A stretch of DNA of 64,000 nt from JAAFHZ01 sp964247085. GTDB taxonomy: Bacteria > Cyanobacteriota > Cyanobacteriia > Cyanobacteriales > Chamaesiphonaceae. The position numbers and the translations under genes are program-made. Every line of letters starts with the position of its first letter. Positions within the stretch are counted from its first letter, which is position 1. Shown in pieces: positions 26,119-34,391 of this stretch. Under the pieces are notes generated by a model that was not told where the DNA came from, did not search any database, and saw only the letters and a list, made by a program, of their open reading frames with translations. The stretch covers positions 1-64,000 of the forward strand of contig CAXTSX010000016.1 of assembly GCA_964247085.1 (NCBI GenBank). Direction: 5' to 3'.

Positions 26119-26135
26119 ACAATCACCCTAAATAT

Positions 26136-26567
26136 ATGCGCCTGCCTACCCCACCTCATGTACCGGCTCAAATTAGTGTCGTGGCCATGATCGATGTTTT
26201 GTTTGCCATCTTAACTTTTTTCATTGTTTCGTCGCTTTCTCTCAGTCAAAACAAGGGCTTGCCCGTAAATTTACCAGCGGCAGGTAATAGTCAAACTCCC
26301 GCCCAAACCAAAATAATAGTCAGCCTGAACGATCGCTCTGAGCTATCGGTAAATCGTCAACCTACTTCAATCGAAGAACTGGCTAATAAGGTGCAAGCAG
26401 TGATGAAGCAAGAATTAGCAGGCCAAGCTGCTCCCAGCAAAGCTAATCCCACCATGATTATTATTAATGCCGATGAGCAGAGTGGTCATGGCCAGGTCAC
26501 TCAAATCATGGACAAAATTCGTCAGGTACCCAATATTAAAATAGCGATCGCTACTAAGCAGCGCTGA
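26136..26567 (+). CDS. exbD: ExbD/TolR-family biopolymer transport protein
   Basis: A 143-residue protein with one N-terminal membrane helix (about 15-35) carrying the essential Asp (AMIDVLFAILTFFIV, Asp19), and a periplasmic domain ending DKIRQVPNIKIAIATKQR. This matches ExbD in length and layout. It sits between exbB and tonB with short gaps (17 and 6 bp) and completes the proton-driven energy transducer for the divergent receptor. Confidence 0.93.
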   Translation: MRLPTPPHVPAQISVVAMIDVLFAILTFFIVSSLSLSQNKGLPVNLPAAGNSQTPAQTKIIVSLNDRSELSVNRQPTSIEELANKVQAVMKQELAGQAAPSKANPTMIIINADEQSGHGQVTQIMDKIRQVPNIKIAIATKQR

Positions 26568-26573
26568 ATCTAA

Positions 26574-27956
26574 ATGCTGACAAATAACACCATATCTGGA
26601 GCGGAAATTCGCACTCAAGAACTGCGCCAACTGTCCAAGATGTTGGTTGGTGGCTTGGGAGTCTCGCTGTTGATGCATCTGCTGGCAGCGATCGCCTTCA
26701 ATTATTTGCCCACTCCAATTCCAGAAAGTGCTGTGGAAGTCACGATTATTGATGCTAGCGAGTTGCCCCCGGAACCACGCCCAACGGTGCCGTTACCATC
26801 ACCATCGGTCATAAAAACAACCCCGGTCGCCACTCCCATCCCGACTAAACTTAAGATCAAACCATTTACACCACTGAACAAGACTACTGTCGTTAATCCT
26901 GCGGGACGGGCATCGCCAGTGAAAATACCCACAAAGATTGCCAAAAGATCGATCGAACAACCCCCCAAAATCCAGCGATCTTCTCCGAAACAGCAAGCAT
27001 CAAAAAACATAGTCAAACCATCAATTTGGCAGCTACCGACTAATTCATCGAATAATGAAAATATTGCGGCAGCACCGCTAATACCCTCCACTCCTCCAAC
27101 TATCAAATCTAAGCCAGCAGAGCAAGCTGTTTCCCAAAAACCGTCACAGCGATCGAGCAAGCCAATTCCTCGTCCACAGCCCATCTTCAACGATATAGAT
27201 AATCAGAATGTGTCGCGATCGGCTACTCCCCAGCCCAGCACCATTCCTAGTCCTCAGATCAGTCCCAGCCAAAAACAAATTGATAATCTTGACCAATTTG
27301 ACCAAGATACTCTGGGTGTTCTATCAACACCCAGCGAAGATCCGCCAGGGCCTGTAAATGATCGACCAGTTGCTCCAAAATCCAGCACTGGTTCAAAAAT
27401 TGCGCCTTCGATCGCCAGTAGTTCTAGCCCCAGTAATTCATTCAACTTGAAGGGTCGGTCTAGTACTTCCCCTGGCAGAGGCCAAAACACTCCTAGCATT
27501 ACGCCCGGTAAAGAACAAGGTTTTGAGATTTCGGCACAGACCGACGGTAAAGTCGGTAGTGGCTCCTCCATCGGGCAGGGCAATAACTCTGGTCGTGGGA
27601 AATCTATGGCAGGCGGCGAGAGGACAGGGCAATCAACGATCAATGGTGGCAACGGTGGCACGGCCAAAAACGGTAATAGCTCGGCACCTGCTGGTATCAC
27701 CTTACGCTGTGCGCCTAATGCCGACTGCAAGCCACCCTATCCCGAGGAAGCCAACGGGGAGAAAGGGATAACGGTTTTAGAAATTGTATTAGCTGATGAT
27801 GGGAGCGTTAGCAATACGAAGATATCTAAAAGTTCCGGTAATAATTTGTTCGATCAAGCAGCTCTTGACGCAGCACCTATGATGCGCTTTGTGTTGCCAT
27901 CAGGCCGTCAGCGAAAATTCAGGGTCGCTATTAAGTTCACCCCTGATGTTGATTAA
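26574..27956 (+). CDS. tonB: TonB-family energy transducer
   Basis: The 460 residues have a cytoplasmic N-terminus, one membrane helix (about 23-43, LGVSLLMHLLAAIAFNYL), a long Pro/Ser/Lys-rich periplasmic linker (about 45-370) and a C-terminal TonB domain containing PYPEEANGEKGITVLEIVLADDGSV and ending RKFRVAIKF. The linker is unusually long for a TonB and would span a wide periplasm. Two Cys (CAPNADC) lie just before the conserved PPYP, and may form a disulfide. It is the last gene of blaI-M56-exbB-exbD-tonB and is followed by a terminator. Confidence 0.92.
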   Translation: MLTNNTISGAEIRTQELRQLSKMLVGGLGVSLLMHLLAAIAFNYLPTPIPESAVEVTIIDASELPPEPRPTVPLPSPSVIKTTPVATPIPTKLKIKPFTPLNKTTVVNPAGRASPVKIPTKIAKRSIEQPPKIQRSSPKQQASKNIVKPSIWQLPTNSSNNENIAAAPLIPSTPPTIKSKPAEQAVSQKPSQRSSKPIPRPQPIFNDIDNQNVSRSATPQPSTIPSPQISPSQKQIDNLDQFDQDTLGVLSTPSEDPPGPVNDRPVAPKSSTGSKIAPSIASSSSPSNSFNLKGRSSTSPGRGQNTPSITPGKEQGFEISAQTDGKVGSGSSIGQGNNSGRGKSMAGGERTGQSTINGGNGGTAKNGNSSAPAGITLRCAPNADCKPPYPEEANGEKGITVLEIVLADDGSVSNTKISKSSGNNLFDQAALDAAPMMRFVLPSGRQRKFRVAIKFTPDVD

Positions 27957-27965
27957 TAGCTATTA

Positions 27966-27991
27966 AAAATCCCCCACTGCTGGAGGATTTT
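27966..27991. terminator. Terminator between tonB and clpP
   Basis: AAAATCC (27966-27972) pairs with GGATTTT (27985-27991), and CC/GG pairs inside it beyond one mismatch close a 6-nt loop. A/T-rich tracts flank both sides, so it can act for tonB (plus) and clpP (minus), whose stops are 9 and 14 bp away. Confidence 0.65.
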
Positions 27992-28004
27992 CAACAATTA
28001 GCTA

Positions 28005-28625
28005 CTAATACTTCGCTTGAATCTCTTTTGGCGAAAGCCGCGTCTCAATTACCTGATCGATTAGCCCATATTCTTTGGCCTCATGGGGAGACATAAAGAA
28101 GTCCCGGTCCATATCTTTCTCGATTCTTTCTAGAGTTTGACCAGTGTTCTTGGCATAAATGCCATTCAACTGACCACGCAGCCGCACAATTTCCCGAGCT
28201 TCGATTTCGATATCGGATGCCTGACCACGGGTCCCACCAGAAGGTTGGTGAATCATGATTCGGGAATGGGGTAGCGACAAGCGGCGACCTTTGGTACCGG
28301 CCATCAGCAAGAAAGAACCCATCGAAGCGGCCAAGCCCACACAGATCGTTACTACTTCCGACTTGATGTGCTGCATCGTATCAAAAATAGCCATTCCGGC
28401 TGTGACTGAGCCACCAGGGGAATTGATGTAGAGATAGATGGGCTTAGAGCTATCTTCAGAGTCTAAATAGAGGAGGTAAGCCACCAGCTGATTGGCAATG
28501 CCGTCATCTACTTCTTCCGATAAAAACATAATCCGTTCCCGAAATAGTCGCTCGTAGATTTGAATCCACTGCTCGTAGTTGCTGCCGGGGAGTTTATAAG
28601 GAACGCTGGGAATACCGATCGGCAT
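28005..28625 (-). CDS. clpP: ClpP, catalytic subunit of the Clp protease
   Basis: The 206-residue protein has an intact triad: Ser101 in GLAASMGSF, His126 in MIHQPSGG and Asp175 in MDRDFF. The N-terminus (MPIGIPSVPYKLPG) resembles cyanobacterial ClpP3-type subunits. It assembles into a heptameric-ring barrel and is third in an operon with two catalytically inactive ClpR-type subunits, so it very likely forms a mixed ClpP/ClpR core that pairs with ClpC (4193-6694). It starts 40 bp after the preceding gene. Confidence 0.95.
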   Translation of the reverse strand: MPIGIPSVPYKLPGSNYEQWIQIYERLFRERIMFLSEEVDDGIANQLVAYLLYLDSEDSSKPIYLYINSPGGSVTAGMAIFDTMQHIKSEVVTICVGLAASMGSFLLMAGTKGRRLSLPHSRIMIHQPSGGTRGQASDIEIEAREIVRLRGQLNGIYAKNTGQTLERIEKDMDRDFFMSPHEAKEYGLIDQVIETRLSPKEIQAKY

Positions 28626-28665
28626 GATTCAAATCTCCTAATTAATATTTTAAAGATGGCCAAAT

Positions 28666-29307
28666 TTAAGGCTTAGAGCTGTGCAGCACCCGATCGATCA
28701 AGCCATATTCTTGGGCTTCGGTCGGAGATAAATAGAAAATCCGCTGCATGTCTTGATTGATTTGGGCAACCGATTTACCGGTATTTTTCGCCAAGATCTC
28801 GGCGATCAACTCCCGTTTAGCGACTGTTTCAATTGCATTCACTTGAATATCGGTGGCCTGACCACTCATTCCGCTGTAGGGCTGGCTGAGAGCCAGCATA
28901 GAATGGGGGAGACTCGCCCGCTTACCCTTGGAACCCGAAGAGAGAATCACGTTGGATAATCCGATCGATTGCCCCAAGCAAATGGTGATAATCTCGGATT
29001 TGAGGTGTTGCATAGTGTCGTAGATCGACAATGCTGCAATCACTGCCATAAAGCCAGAAGATTCATTTGCTTCGCCAGTGGCTACCGGATCGCCATAGGA
29101 GTTGATGTATAAATAAATCGGCTTATTGTTATCTTCCGATTCCAAATACAACATCGAGGCAATCAAAGAATTAGCCAAACTAGTATTCAGAGTCTGGTTC
29201 AAAAAGATGATCCGTTCTTGGCTCATCCGCGTGAAAATATTAATCCACTGCCACTGTTGGCTACCGGGAATGTTGTAGGGCACGCGCATCGGCGATTCAA
29301 CAGCCAT
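28666..29307 (-). CDS. ClpR-like inactive Clp protease subunit
   Basis: A 213-residue ClpP homologue that has lost the whole catalytic triad. Ser is replaced by Gly (CLGQSIGLSNVIL aligned to CVGLAASMGSFLL), His by Ser (LALSQP for MIHQP) and Asp by Ile (MQRIFYLS for MDRDFFMS). About 16 residues are inserted around YGDPVATGEANESSG, in the handle/substrate-face region. It lies between clpR (14 bp) and clpP (40 bp) in the same operon and probably contributes structural positions to the barrel. It is distinct from the upstream ClpR, so three different subunits are encoded together. Confidence 0.85.
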   Translation of the reverse strand: MAVESPMRVPYNIPGSQQWQWINIFTRMSQERIIFLNQTLNTSLANSLIASMLYLESEDNNKPIYLYINSYGDPVATGEANESSGFMAVIAALSIYDTMQHLKSEIITICLGQSIGLSNVILSSGSKGKRASLPHSMLALSQPYSGMSGQATDIQVNAIETVAKRELIAEILAKNTGKSVAQINQDMQRIFYLSPTEAQEYGLIDRVLHSSKP

Positions 29308-29321
29308 AATTTCTCCAGGTT

Positions 29322-29993
29322 TTAAACACCAACGGGTAAAGCAGTAGGCAAATCCTTGGCACTCTCTAGCACTCGATCGATCAAGCCATATTCTTTAGCC
29401 TGCTCGGGAGTAAGATAAAAAGTCCGTTCAATATCCTTGGCAATCTTAGCGGCAGTTTGGCCAGTATTCTGAGCCAAAATATCCAGCATAGTCGCCTTGT
29501 TGTCTAAGATTTCCTTAGCGCGAATCTGAATATCGGTAGCTTGACCGCGTCCCATGCCGGTGCGCGCTTGATTCAAGACGATCGTACCGTGGGGCAAACT
29601 GGCTCGACAGCCTTTGGTGCCACAGGAGAGAATCATGGCCGCTGTACCCATGGCCTGACCGATACAGATGGTGTGAACTGGGGGCTTAATGTAGGCCATC
29701 GTGTCACAGATGGCAAAGGCTTCGGTTTCTTGTCCGATCGCCTCGCCACCATACCAAGAGGTACCAGTGGAATTGATATAAAAGAAAATTGGTTTTTCGG
29801 GGTTGTCAAACTGGAGATAGAGCAACTGGGCAATAATTAGCCGGGTGACATCTAGTCCAAGCTGACGCTTATATTCGTCCGACGATACCAGGGGCAAGCC
29901 CAAATAGATAATGCGCTCCTTCAGAATCAGAGAAGGTAAATCTGGAGGGGGGGTGCGATAAGCGCTGTCACCGTAGTAAGGAGCTTGTACCAT
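29322..29993 (-). CDS. clpR: ClpR, inactive subunit of the Clp protease core
   Basis: The 223-residue protein closely follows cyanobacterial ClpR: the segment CIGQAMGTAAMIL has Gly at the Ser position, LNQARTG replaces MIHQP, and IERTFYLT replaces the Asp region. The start MVQAPYYGDSAYRTPPPDLPSLI is the typical ClpR N-terminus. In cyanobacteria ClpR and ClpP3 form a mixed core that partners ClpC. It is the first gene of the clpR-clpR'-clpP operon and its promoter should lie between 29993 and the PAM68 gene. Confidence 0.93.
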   Translation of the reverse strand: MVQAPYYGDSAYRTPPPDLPSLILKERIIYLGLPLVSSDEYKRQLGLDVTRLIIAQLLYLQFDNPEKPIFFYINSTGTSWYGGEAIGQETEAFAICDTMAYIKPPVHTICIGQAMGTAAMILSCGTKGCRASLPHGTIVLNQARTGMGRGQATDIQIRAKEILDNKATMLDILAQNTGQTAAKIAKDIERTFYLTPEQAKEYGLIDRVLESAKDLPTALPVGV

Positions 29994-30066
29994 AAGGCTA
30001 TTTCTTCAGGTCTAAATCTACCCTTCATCTTAACCCTCATCCCGTCACAGGTGGTGAGTAGGGTTA

Positions 30067-30519
30067 TTACTGCACATCTTTACGTAGAGCATTGGATTTC
30101 TTGTACCCTGCTCTCATCCGGCCAAAATTTAGTTTAAATTCTTCTAAACCTAGCCAGGTACCATCCTTGTCTTCTTCCCAGGATGCGGAAAGCACTCCAT
30201 AGCTCAGACCCAAGACCCCCAAGCCGAGACAGCCCATGCTAGACAGTAACACGGCTACATTAGGCAAGTTAATGCCACTTTTAATAGCAAAATAGCTACC
30301 AATAAATACCAACATTCCCAACACGGTAGGAGTGCCAGAAAGCACTACCGACCTAGCAATCATTCGTTTGCCTACTGCATCAGGAATGCGGCTAGCTTCT
30401 AAAGCGGCCGGATCGCGCTCCGGCTTATTCATAATCACCGGTTTACGCTTAGCCACCGCCGAACGAGGCTTATTAGCACCAGGCTCAAATGGTAAAGATT
30501 TGCGCGATTCTTCAGTCAT
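30067..30519 (-). CDS. PAM68-like photosystem II assembly protein
   Basis: The 150-residue protein (DUF3464/PAM68 family) has a basic N-terminal region, two membrane helices (about 58-78, PTVLGMLVFIGSYFAIKSG, and 86-108) and a C-terminal stretch with the conserved SASWEEDKDGTWLGLEEFKLN. PAM68 assists early photosystem II assembly at the thylakoid membrane in plants and cyanobacteria. It lies 97 bp downstream of rpsO on the same strand, an arrangement I recall from other cyanobacteria, and probably shares its transcript. Confidence 0.9.
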   Translation of the reverse strand: MTEESRKSLPFEPGANKPRSAVAKRKPVIMNKPERDPAALEASRIPDAVGKRMIARSVVLSGTPTVLGMLVFIGSYFAIKSGINLPNVAVLLSSMGCLGLGVLGLSYGVLSASWEEDKDGTWLGLEEFKLNFGRMRAGYKKSNALRKDVQ

Positions 30520-30616
30520 ATTTAGAATTTTTTGGATATGTTAACGAATCTTTAAAATATAACAATAATGATGGAAGGGGGAGTCCGACTGAACTGTGGC
30601 GAACTCCCTAGTTCGC

Positions 30617-30886
30617 CTAACCCCGAATGCCCAGTTTAGCAATCAAGGCTTGATAACGAGACAGTTCTTCCCTTTGGATATAAGCTAGTAAACGCTTGCG
30701 ATTACTGATCATTTGCAGCAGACCCCGGCGCGAAGCATGGTCGCTCTTATTGGTCTTCAGGTGTAAGCTCAACCGGTTAATCCGATCGGTGAGCATGGCC
30801 ACCTGTAAATCAGCAGAACCGGTGTCAGTGGCATGACGCTGATGCTCAGACAGAATCTCTTGTTTACGCTCTTGCGTTAAGGACAT
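30617..30886 (-). CDS. rpsO: Small ribosomal subunit protein S15
   Basis: An 89-residue protein of normal S15 length, with the typical core DTGSADLQVAMLTDRINRLSLHLKTNKSDHASRRGLLQMI and the C-terminal KRLLAYIQREELSRYQALI. It binds 16S rRNA early in assembly of the 30S platform. It is the first gene of a unit with the PAM68-like gene. It is divergent from the ABC exporter gene across a 74-bp gap. Confidence 0.97.
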   Translation of the reverse strand: MSLTQERKQEILSEHQRHATDTGSADLQVAMLTDRINRLSLHLKTNKSDHASRRGLLQMISNRKRLLAYIQREELSRYQALIAKLGIRG

Positions 30887-30960
30887 GAATACTTCCAGAT
30901 TTTAGCGAATTGTGCAACTAAGTATAATAGCATCACAGCTCTACCTTTCCAAATAAATAT

Positions 30961-32760
30961 ATGGCTGAATCAAAACCCTTCGAGCACGCTGAACCATTAC
31001 AGCAGTTAATAAAATACGGCGCAAACTACAAAATATCTAGTAATCAGGCGATTATTGCTTCGATCGCCAACAAACTTTTTGACATTGCCCCCGAAGTACT
31101 GATTGGTGCCGCTGTTGATGTGGTAGTTCGCCAAAAGCAGTCTTTTTTGGCGGGTTTGGGTTTTCCAGAAGTTGCTCAGCAATTGTATCTACTAACCGGG
31201 ATCACCGTGGTGATCTGGGGTTTAGAATCTCTGTCTCAATATTTGGCTAACCGTCTGTGGCGAAATTTGGCTCAAAACATTCAGCATGAAATGCGCTTGG
31301 ATGCTTATAGTCACCTTCAAGATATGGATTTGGCCTACTTTGAAAACACCAGTACTGGTAATTTGATGTCGGTTCTAAACGATGACATCAACCAGTTGGA
31401 GCGTTTTTTGAACGGCGGCGCCAATGAAATAATTCAGATGACCGTGTCGGTACTGGCGATCGGGGGGACGTTCTTTTTCCTAGCGCCACAAGTGGCTTGG
31501 TTTGCGGTGATCCCCATTCCGTTTATTATTTTTGGTTCGATTTGGTTTCAGGATAAGCTGGCTCCTTACTACGCTGATGTCCGGGAAAAAGCCGGGATGC
31601 TCAACAGTCAGCTATCTAATAATTTGGGTGGAATTACCACCATTAAAAGCTTTACCACCGAGGTTTATGAACAGCGGCGGATTGCCCTGGAAAGTGAGTT
31701 CTATCGCCAAAGTAACCGCAAAGCCATCACGATCAGCTCCGCTTTTGTGCCGCTGATTCGGATTTTGGTATTGTGTGGCTTTACGGCTACCCTTTTGTAC
31801 GGCGGTTTTGAAACTGTTAATGGCAATTTACCAGTTGCAGTTTATAGCATTTTGGTCTTTCTGACGCAGCGCTTACTGTGGCCGTTGACTAGATTGGGCG
31901 AGACTTTAGACTTGTATCAACGCTCGATGGCTTCGGTAAGAAGAGTGATGGAGTTATTAACTACTCAGAAAACTATCGCCAACAATGGTACCAAGACGAT
32001 CGAGCAAGTACGTGGTGAAGTGATTTTCGATGATGTGGCGTTTGCCTACGAGGGTAACCCTAGTCTCTTCCGCTCATTATCAATGATGGTGCCGGCTGGT
32101 AAAACGATCGGCATTGTCGGAGCCACTGGTTCGGGGAAAAGTACGATCGCTAAGTTGCTGCTGCGTCTATACGATATTCAAGGCGGCAAAATCACTGTTG
32201 ATGGCATCGATATTAGGGACTTAAATACTTTTGACTTACGACGGAATATCGGTTTAGTCAGCCAAGATGTATTTTTGTTTCATGGTACTGTCCGGGAAAA
32301 TATTGCCTACGGGATGCCCCACATTAATTTTGATAAAGTGCAAGAGGCCGCCAAAATCGCCGAAGCTCACGAGTTTATCCAGAAACTCCCCCAAGGTTAT
32401 GACACCTTAGTTGGTGAGCGAGGCCAGAAACTCTCTGGTGGTCAGCGCCAACGCTTAGCCATTGCCCGAGCAGTGCTGAAAGATCCACCAATTTTGATAT
32501 TGGATGAAGCCACCTCAGCGGTCGATAACGAGACCGAAGCAGCCATCCAAAGGTCTTTAGAGATCATTACCCAAAATCGCACCACTATCTCGATCGCTCA
32601 TCGTCTTTCGACCCTGCGCCACGCTCATTGTATTTATGTCATGGAACAAGGCCAAGTCGTAGAAGGAGGTACCCACGAAGACTTGCTTGATCAAGGAGAA
32701 ATTTACGCCAATCTATGGAGAGTCCAGCTCGGATTGGCTCGGAAGAAAACCAGTCTTTAG
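30961..32760 (+). CDS. ABC exporter (fused permease and ATPase, MsbA/multidrug type)
   Basis: The 599-residue half-transporter has an N-terminal six-helix domain (about 35-325) with the coupling-helix region MDLAYFENTSTGNLMSVLNDDINQLERFL, and a nucleotide-binding domain with Walker A GATGSGKST (about 390-397), signature LSGGQRQRLAIARA, Walker B ILILDEATSAVD and H-loop IAHRLST. It should act as a homodimer and export lipids or drugs; the substrate is unknown. It is divergent from rpsO and followed by map at 44 bp. Confidence 0.92.
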   Translation: MAESKPFEHAEPLQQLIKYGANYKISSNQAIIASIANKLFDIAPEVLIGAAVDVVVRQKQSFLAGLGFPEVAQQLYLLTGITVVIWGLESLSQYLANRLWRNLAQNIQHEMRLDAYSHLQDMDLAYFENTSTGNLMSVLNDDINQLERFLNGGANEIIQMTVSVLAIGGTFFFLAPQVAWFAVIPIPFIIFGSIWFQDKLAPYYADVREKAGMLNSQLSNNLGGITTIKSFTTEVYEQRRIALESEFYRQSNRKAITISSAFVPLIRILVLCGFTATLLYGGFETVNGNLPVAVYSILVFLTQRLLWPLTRLGETLDLYQRSMASVRRVMELLTTQKTIANNGTKTIEQVRGEVIFDDVAFAYEGNPSLFRSLSMMVPAGKTIGIVGATGSGKSTIAKLLLRLYDIQGGKITVDGIDIRDLNTFDLRRNIGLVSQDVFLFHGTVRENIAYGMPHINFDKVQEAAKIAEAHEFIQKLPQGYDTLVGERGQKLSGGQRQRLAIARAVLKDPPILILDEATSAVDNETEAAIQRSLEIITQNRTTISIAHRLSTLRHAHCIYVMEQGQVVEGGTHEDLLDQGEIYANLWRVQLGLARKKTSL

Positions 32761-32804
32761 ATCCGAGTTACAATGTTCCTACCGATTACACCTACACCTA
32801 GCCC

Positions 32805-33635
32805 ATGAATATTTTCAGCGATCTCCTGCTAGCCAATCCTCAAACCAAAACTCTGCCTAAGCAACAACGCCGTGGGATTGAGATTAAGTCGGCACGCGAG
32901 ATTGAAATCATGCGTCAAGCCGCCAAAATTGTGGCGACGGTGCTGAAAGAAATTCAGGCGTTGGTGGAACCCGGTATGACCACGGCTGATCTGGATGCCC
33001 ATGCCGAAAAACGAATTCGAGAAATGGGAGCCACTCCTAGTTTCAAGGGCTATCAAGGTTTTCCCGCCTCGATCTGTTCCAGCATCAATAACGAAGTAGT
33101 GCATGGCATTCCTAGCCCCAAGAAAGTAATTCGGAATGGGGATGTGTTAAAAGTTGATACTGGCGCTTTCTTTCAGGGTTTTCATGGGGATTCTTGCATT
33201 ACTATTGGGGTCGGCCCGATATCCGATAAGGCGACACATTTAATGAAAGTCGCCGAAGGCGCTTTGTATAAAGGCATCGAACAGGTTAAAGCGGGAGCTT
33301 ATTTGATGGATTTAGCTGGTGCCATCCAAGATTACGTAGAATCTAATGGCTGCACGGTGGTAGAAGATTTTACTGGTCATGGTGTGGGTCGGAACCTTCA
33401 TGAAGAGCCAGCGGTATTTAACTGTCGGACTCGGGAACTGCCTAATGTCAAGTTGCGGGAAGGGATGGTGATTGCGATCGAACCCATCATCAACCAAGGT
33501 TCCAATAAAGTAAAAATCCTCGGTGATAAGTGGACTGCTGTCACCTTAGACAAATCACTATCAGCCCAGTATGAACACACTGTGTTAGTCACTAAAGATG
33601 GTTACGAAATTTTGACCGATCGGGATTTGGTCTAG
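32805..33635 (+). CDS. map: Type I methionine aminopeptidase
   Basis: Removes the initiator Met from nascent proteins. The 276-residue protein has the five metal ligands of the family: Asp118, Asp129, His192, Glu226 and Glu257, in their usual contexts (KVDTGAF, GDSCIT, GHGVGRNLHEEP, AIEPIIN and YEHTVLV). The extra 25 residues before GIEIKSAREIEIMR are longer than in E. coli MetAP; cyanobacterial paralogues often have such extensions. It lies after an ABC exporter and before comF, all on the plus strand with short gaps. Confidence 0.95.
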   Translation: MNIFSDLLLANPQTKTLPKQQRRGIEIKSAREIEIMRQAAKIVATVLKEIQALVEPGMTTADLDAHAEKRIREMGATPSFKGYQGFPASICSSINNEVVHGIPSPKKVIRNGDVLKVDTGAFFQGFHGDSCITIGVGPISDKATHLMKVAEGALYKGIEQVKAGAYLMDLAGAIQDYVESNGCTVVEDFTGHGVGRNLHEEPAVFNCRTRELPNVKLREGMVIAIEPIINQGSNKVKILGDKWTAVTLDKSLSAQYEHTVLVTKDGYEILTDRDLV

Positions 33636-33674
33636 TCTCTGGTATTCAGAAAGAAATTAGGTGGGATTTTGGCC

Positions 33675-34316
33675 ATGCGCATATTAAAACCCTTCCTGAA
33701 CTTCTTCCTGAAACCACCCTGCCCCCTGTGCGATCGATCGACCACCGCTCCCCTCTGTCTATACTGTCAGCGGCAACTCCTCGAAACCCAGCTCCACCGA
33801 GTAATCCAGCCCCAGAGCAATATTTTTGCCTGGGGCAGTTATGGTGGTGCCCTTAAACGAACAATCACAGCTTGTAAATACCAAAATCATCCGGAGTTAG
33901 CCACTCATTTAGGGAATCTTTTAGGAATCGCTTGGTTACAGCATTATCCCCAACCCTCCCAATTGCGGGTCATCCCGATCCCCCTACATCCAGATAAGCA
34001 GAAGGAGCGGGGCTTTAACCAAGCAACTCTGATTGCCCAAGGCTTTTGTCAGCAAACTCGGCTGCCGATCGATGAGTCCTTACAGCGGATTAAATCTACC
34101 CAAGCTCAGTTTCAGCTCTCGCCACTCGATCGACAACGTAATTTACAAAATGCTTTTCAGTTAGCACCTAATCATAAATTAGCAGGGAAATCCGTGTTAC
34201 TAATTGACGATATTTATACGACCGGAGCTACAATATCAGCTGTTAGCCAGGTACTACAGGCTGCTAAAGTTCCAATTTTTGGGGTGGCAGTCACAGCGAT
34301 TGCTGGTATTGATTAA
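33675..34316 (+). CDS. comF: ComF-family phosphoribosyltransferase-like protein
   Basis: About 214 residues from the ATG at 33675 (a TTG at 33669 is also in frame). The N-terminus carries a four-Cys zinc-finger-like motif (CPLCDRST and CLYC), and the C-terminus holds the PRPP-binding loop VLLIDDIYTTGAT of type I phosphoribosyltransferases, with GFNQATLIAQGF in between. ComF/GntX proteins participate in DNA uptake in naturally competent bacteria, including some cyanobacteria; the role here is inferred. It follows map by 39 bp. Confidence 0.88.
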   Translation: MRILKPFLNFFLKPPCPLCDRSTTAPLCLYCQRQLLETQLHRVIQPQSNIFAWGSYGGALKRTITACKYQNHPELATHLGNLLGIAWLQHYPQPSQLRVIPIPLHPDKQKERGFNQATLIAQGFCQQTRLPIDESLQRIKSTQAQFQLSPLDRQRNLQNAFQLAPNHKLAGKSVLLIDDIYTTGATISAVSQVLQAAKVPIFGVAVTAIAGID

Positions 34317-34391
34317 AACTGGGTGGTATCCCCATTAGCTTCAGCTTCATGGGGCATCAGCCTAATTAACCTATGGGAAACATCCTAATCT

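Noticed and set aside
26702..27730. Overlapping minus-strand frames opposite tonB
   Set aside because: They mirror the low-complexity Pro/Ser linker of TonB and have no independent start signals or family pattern.
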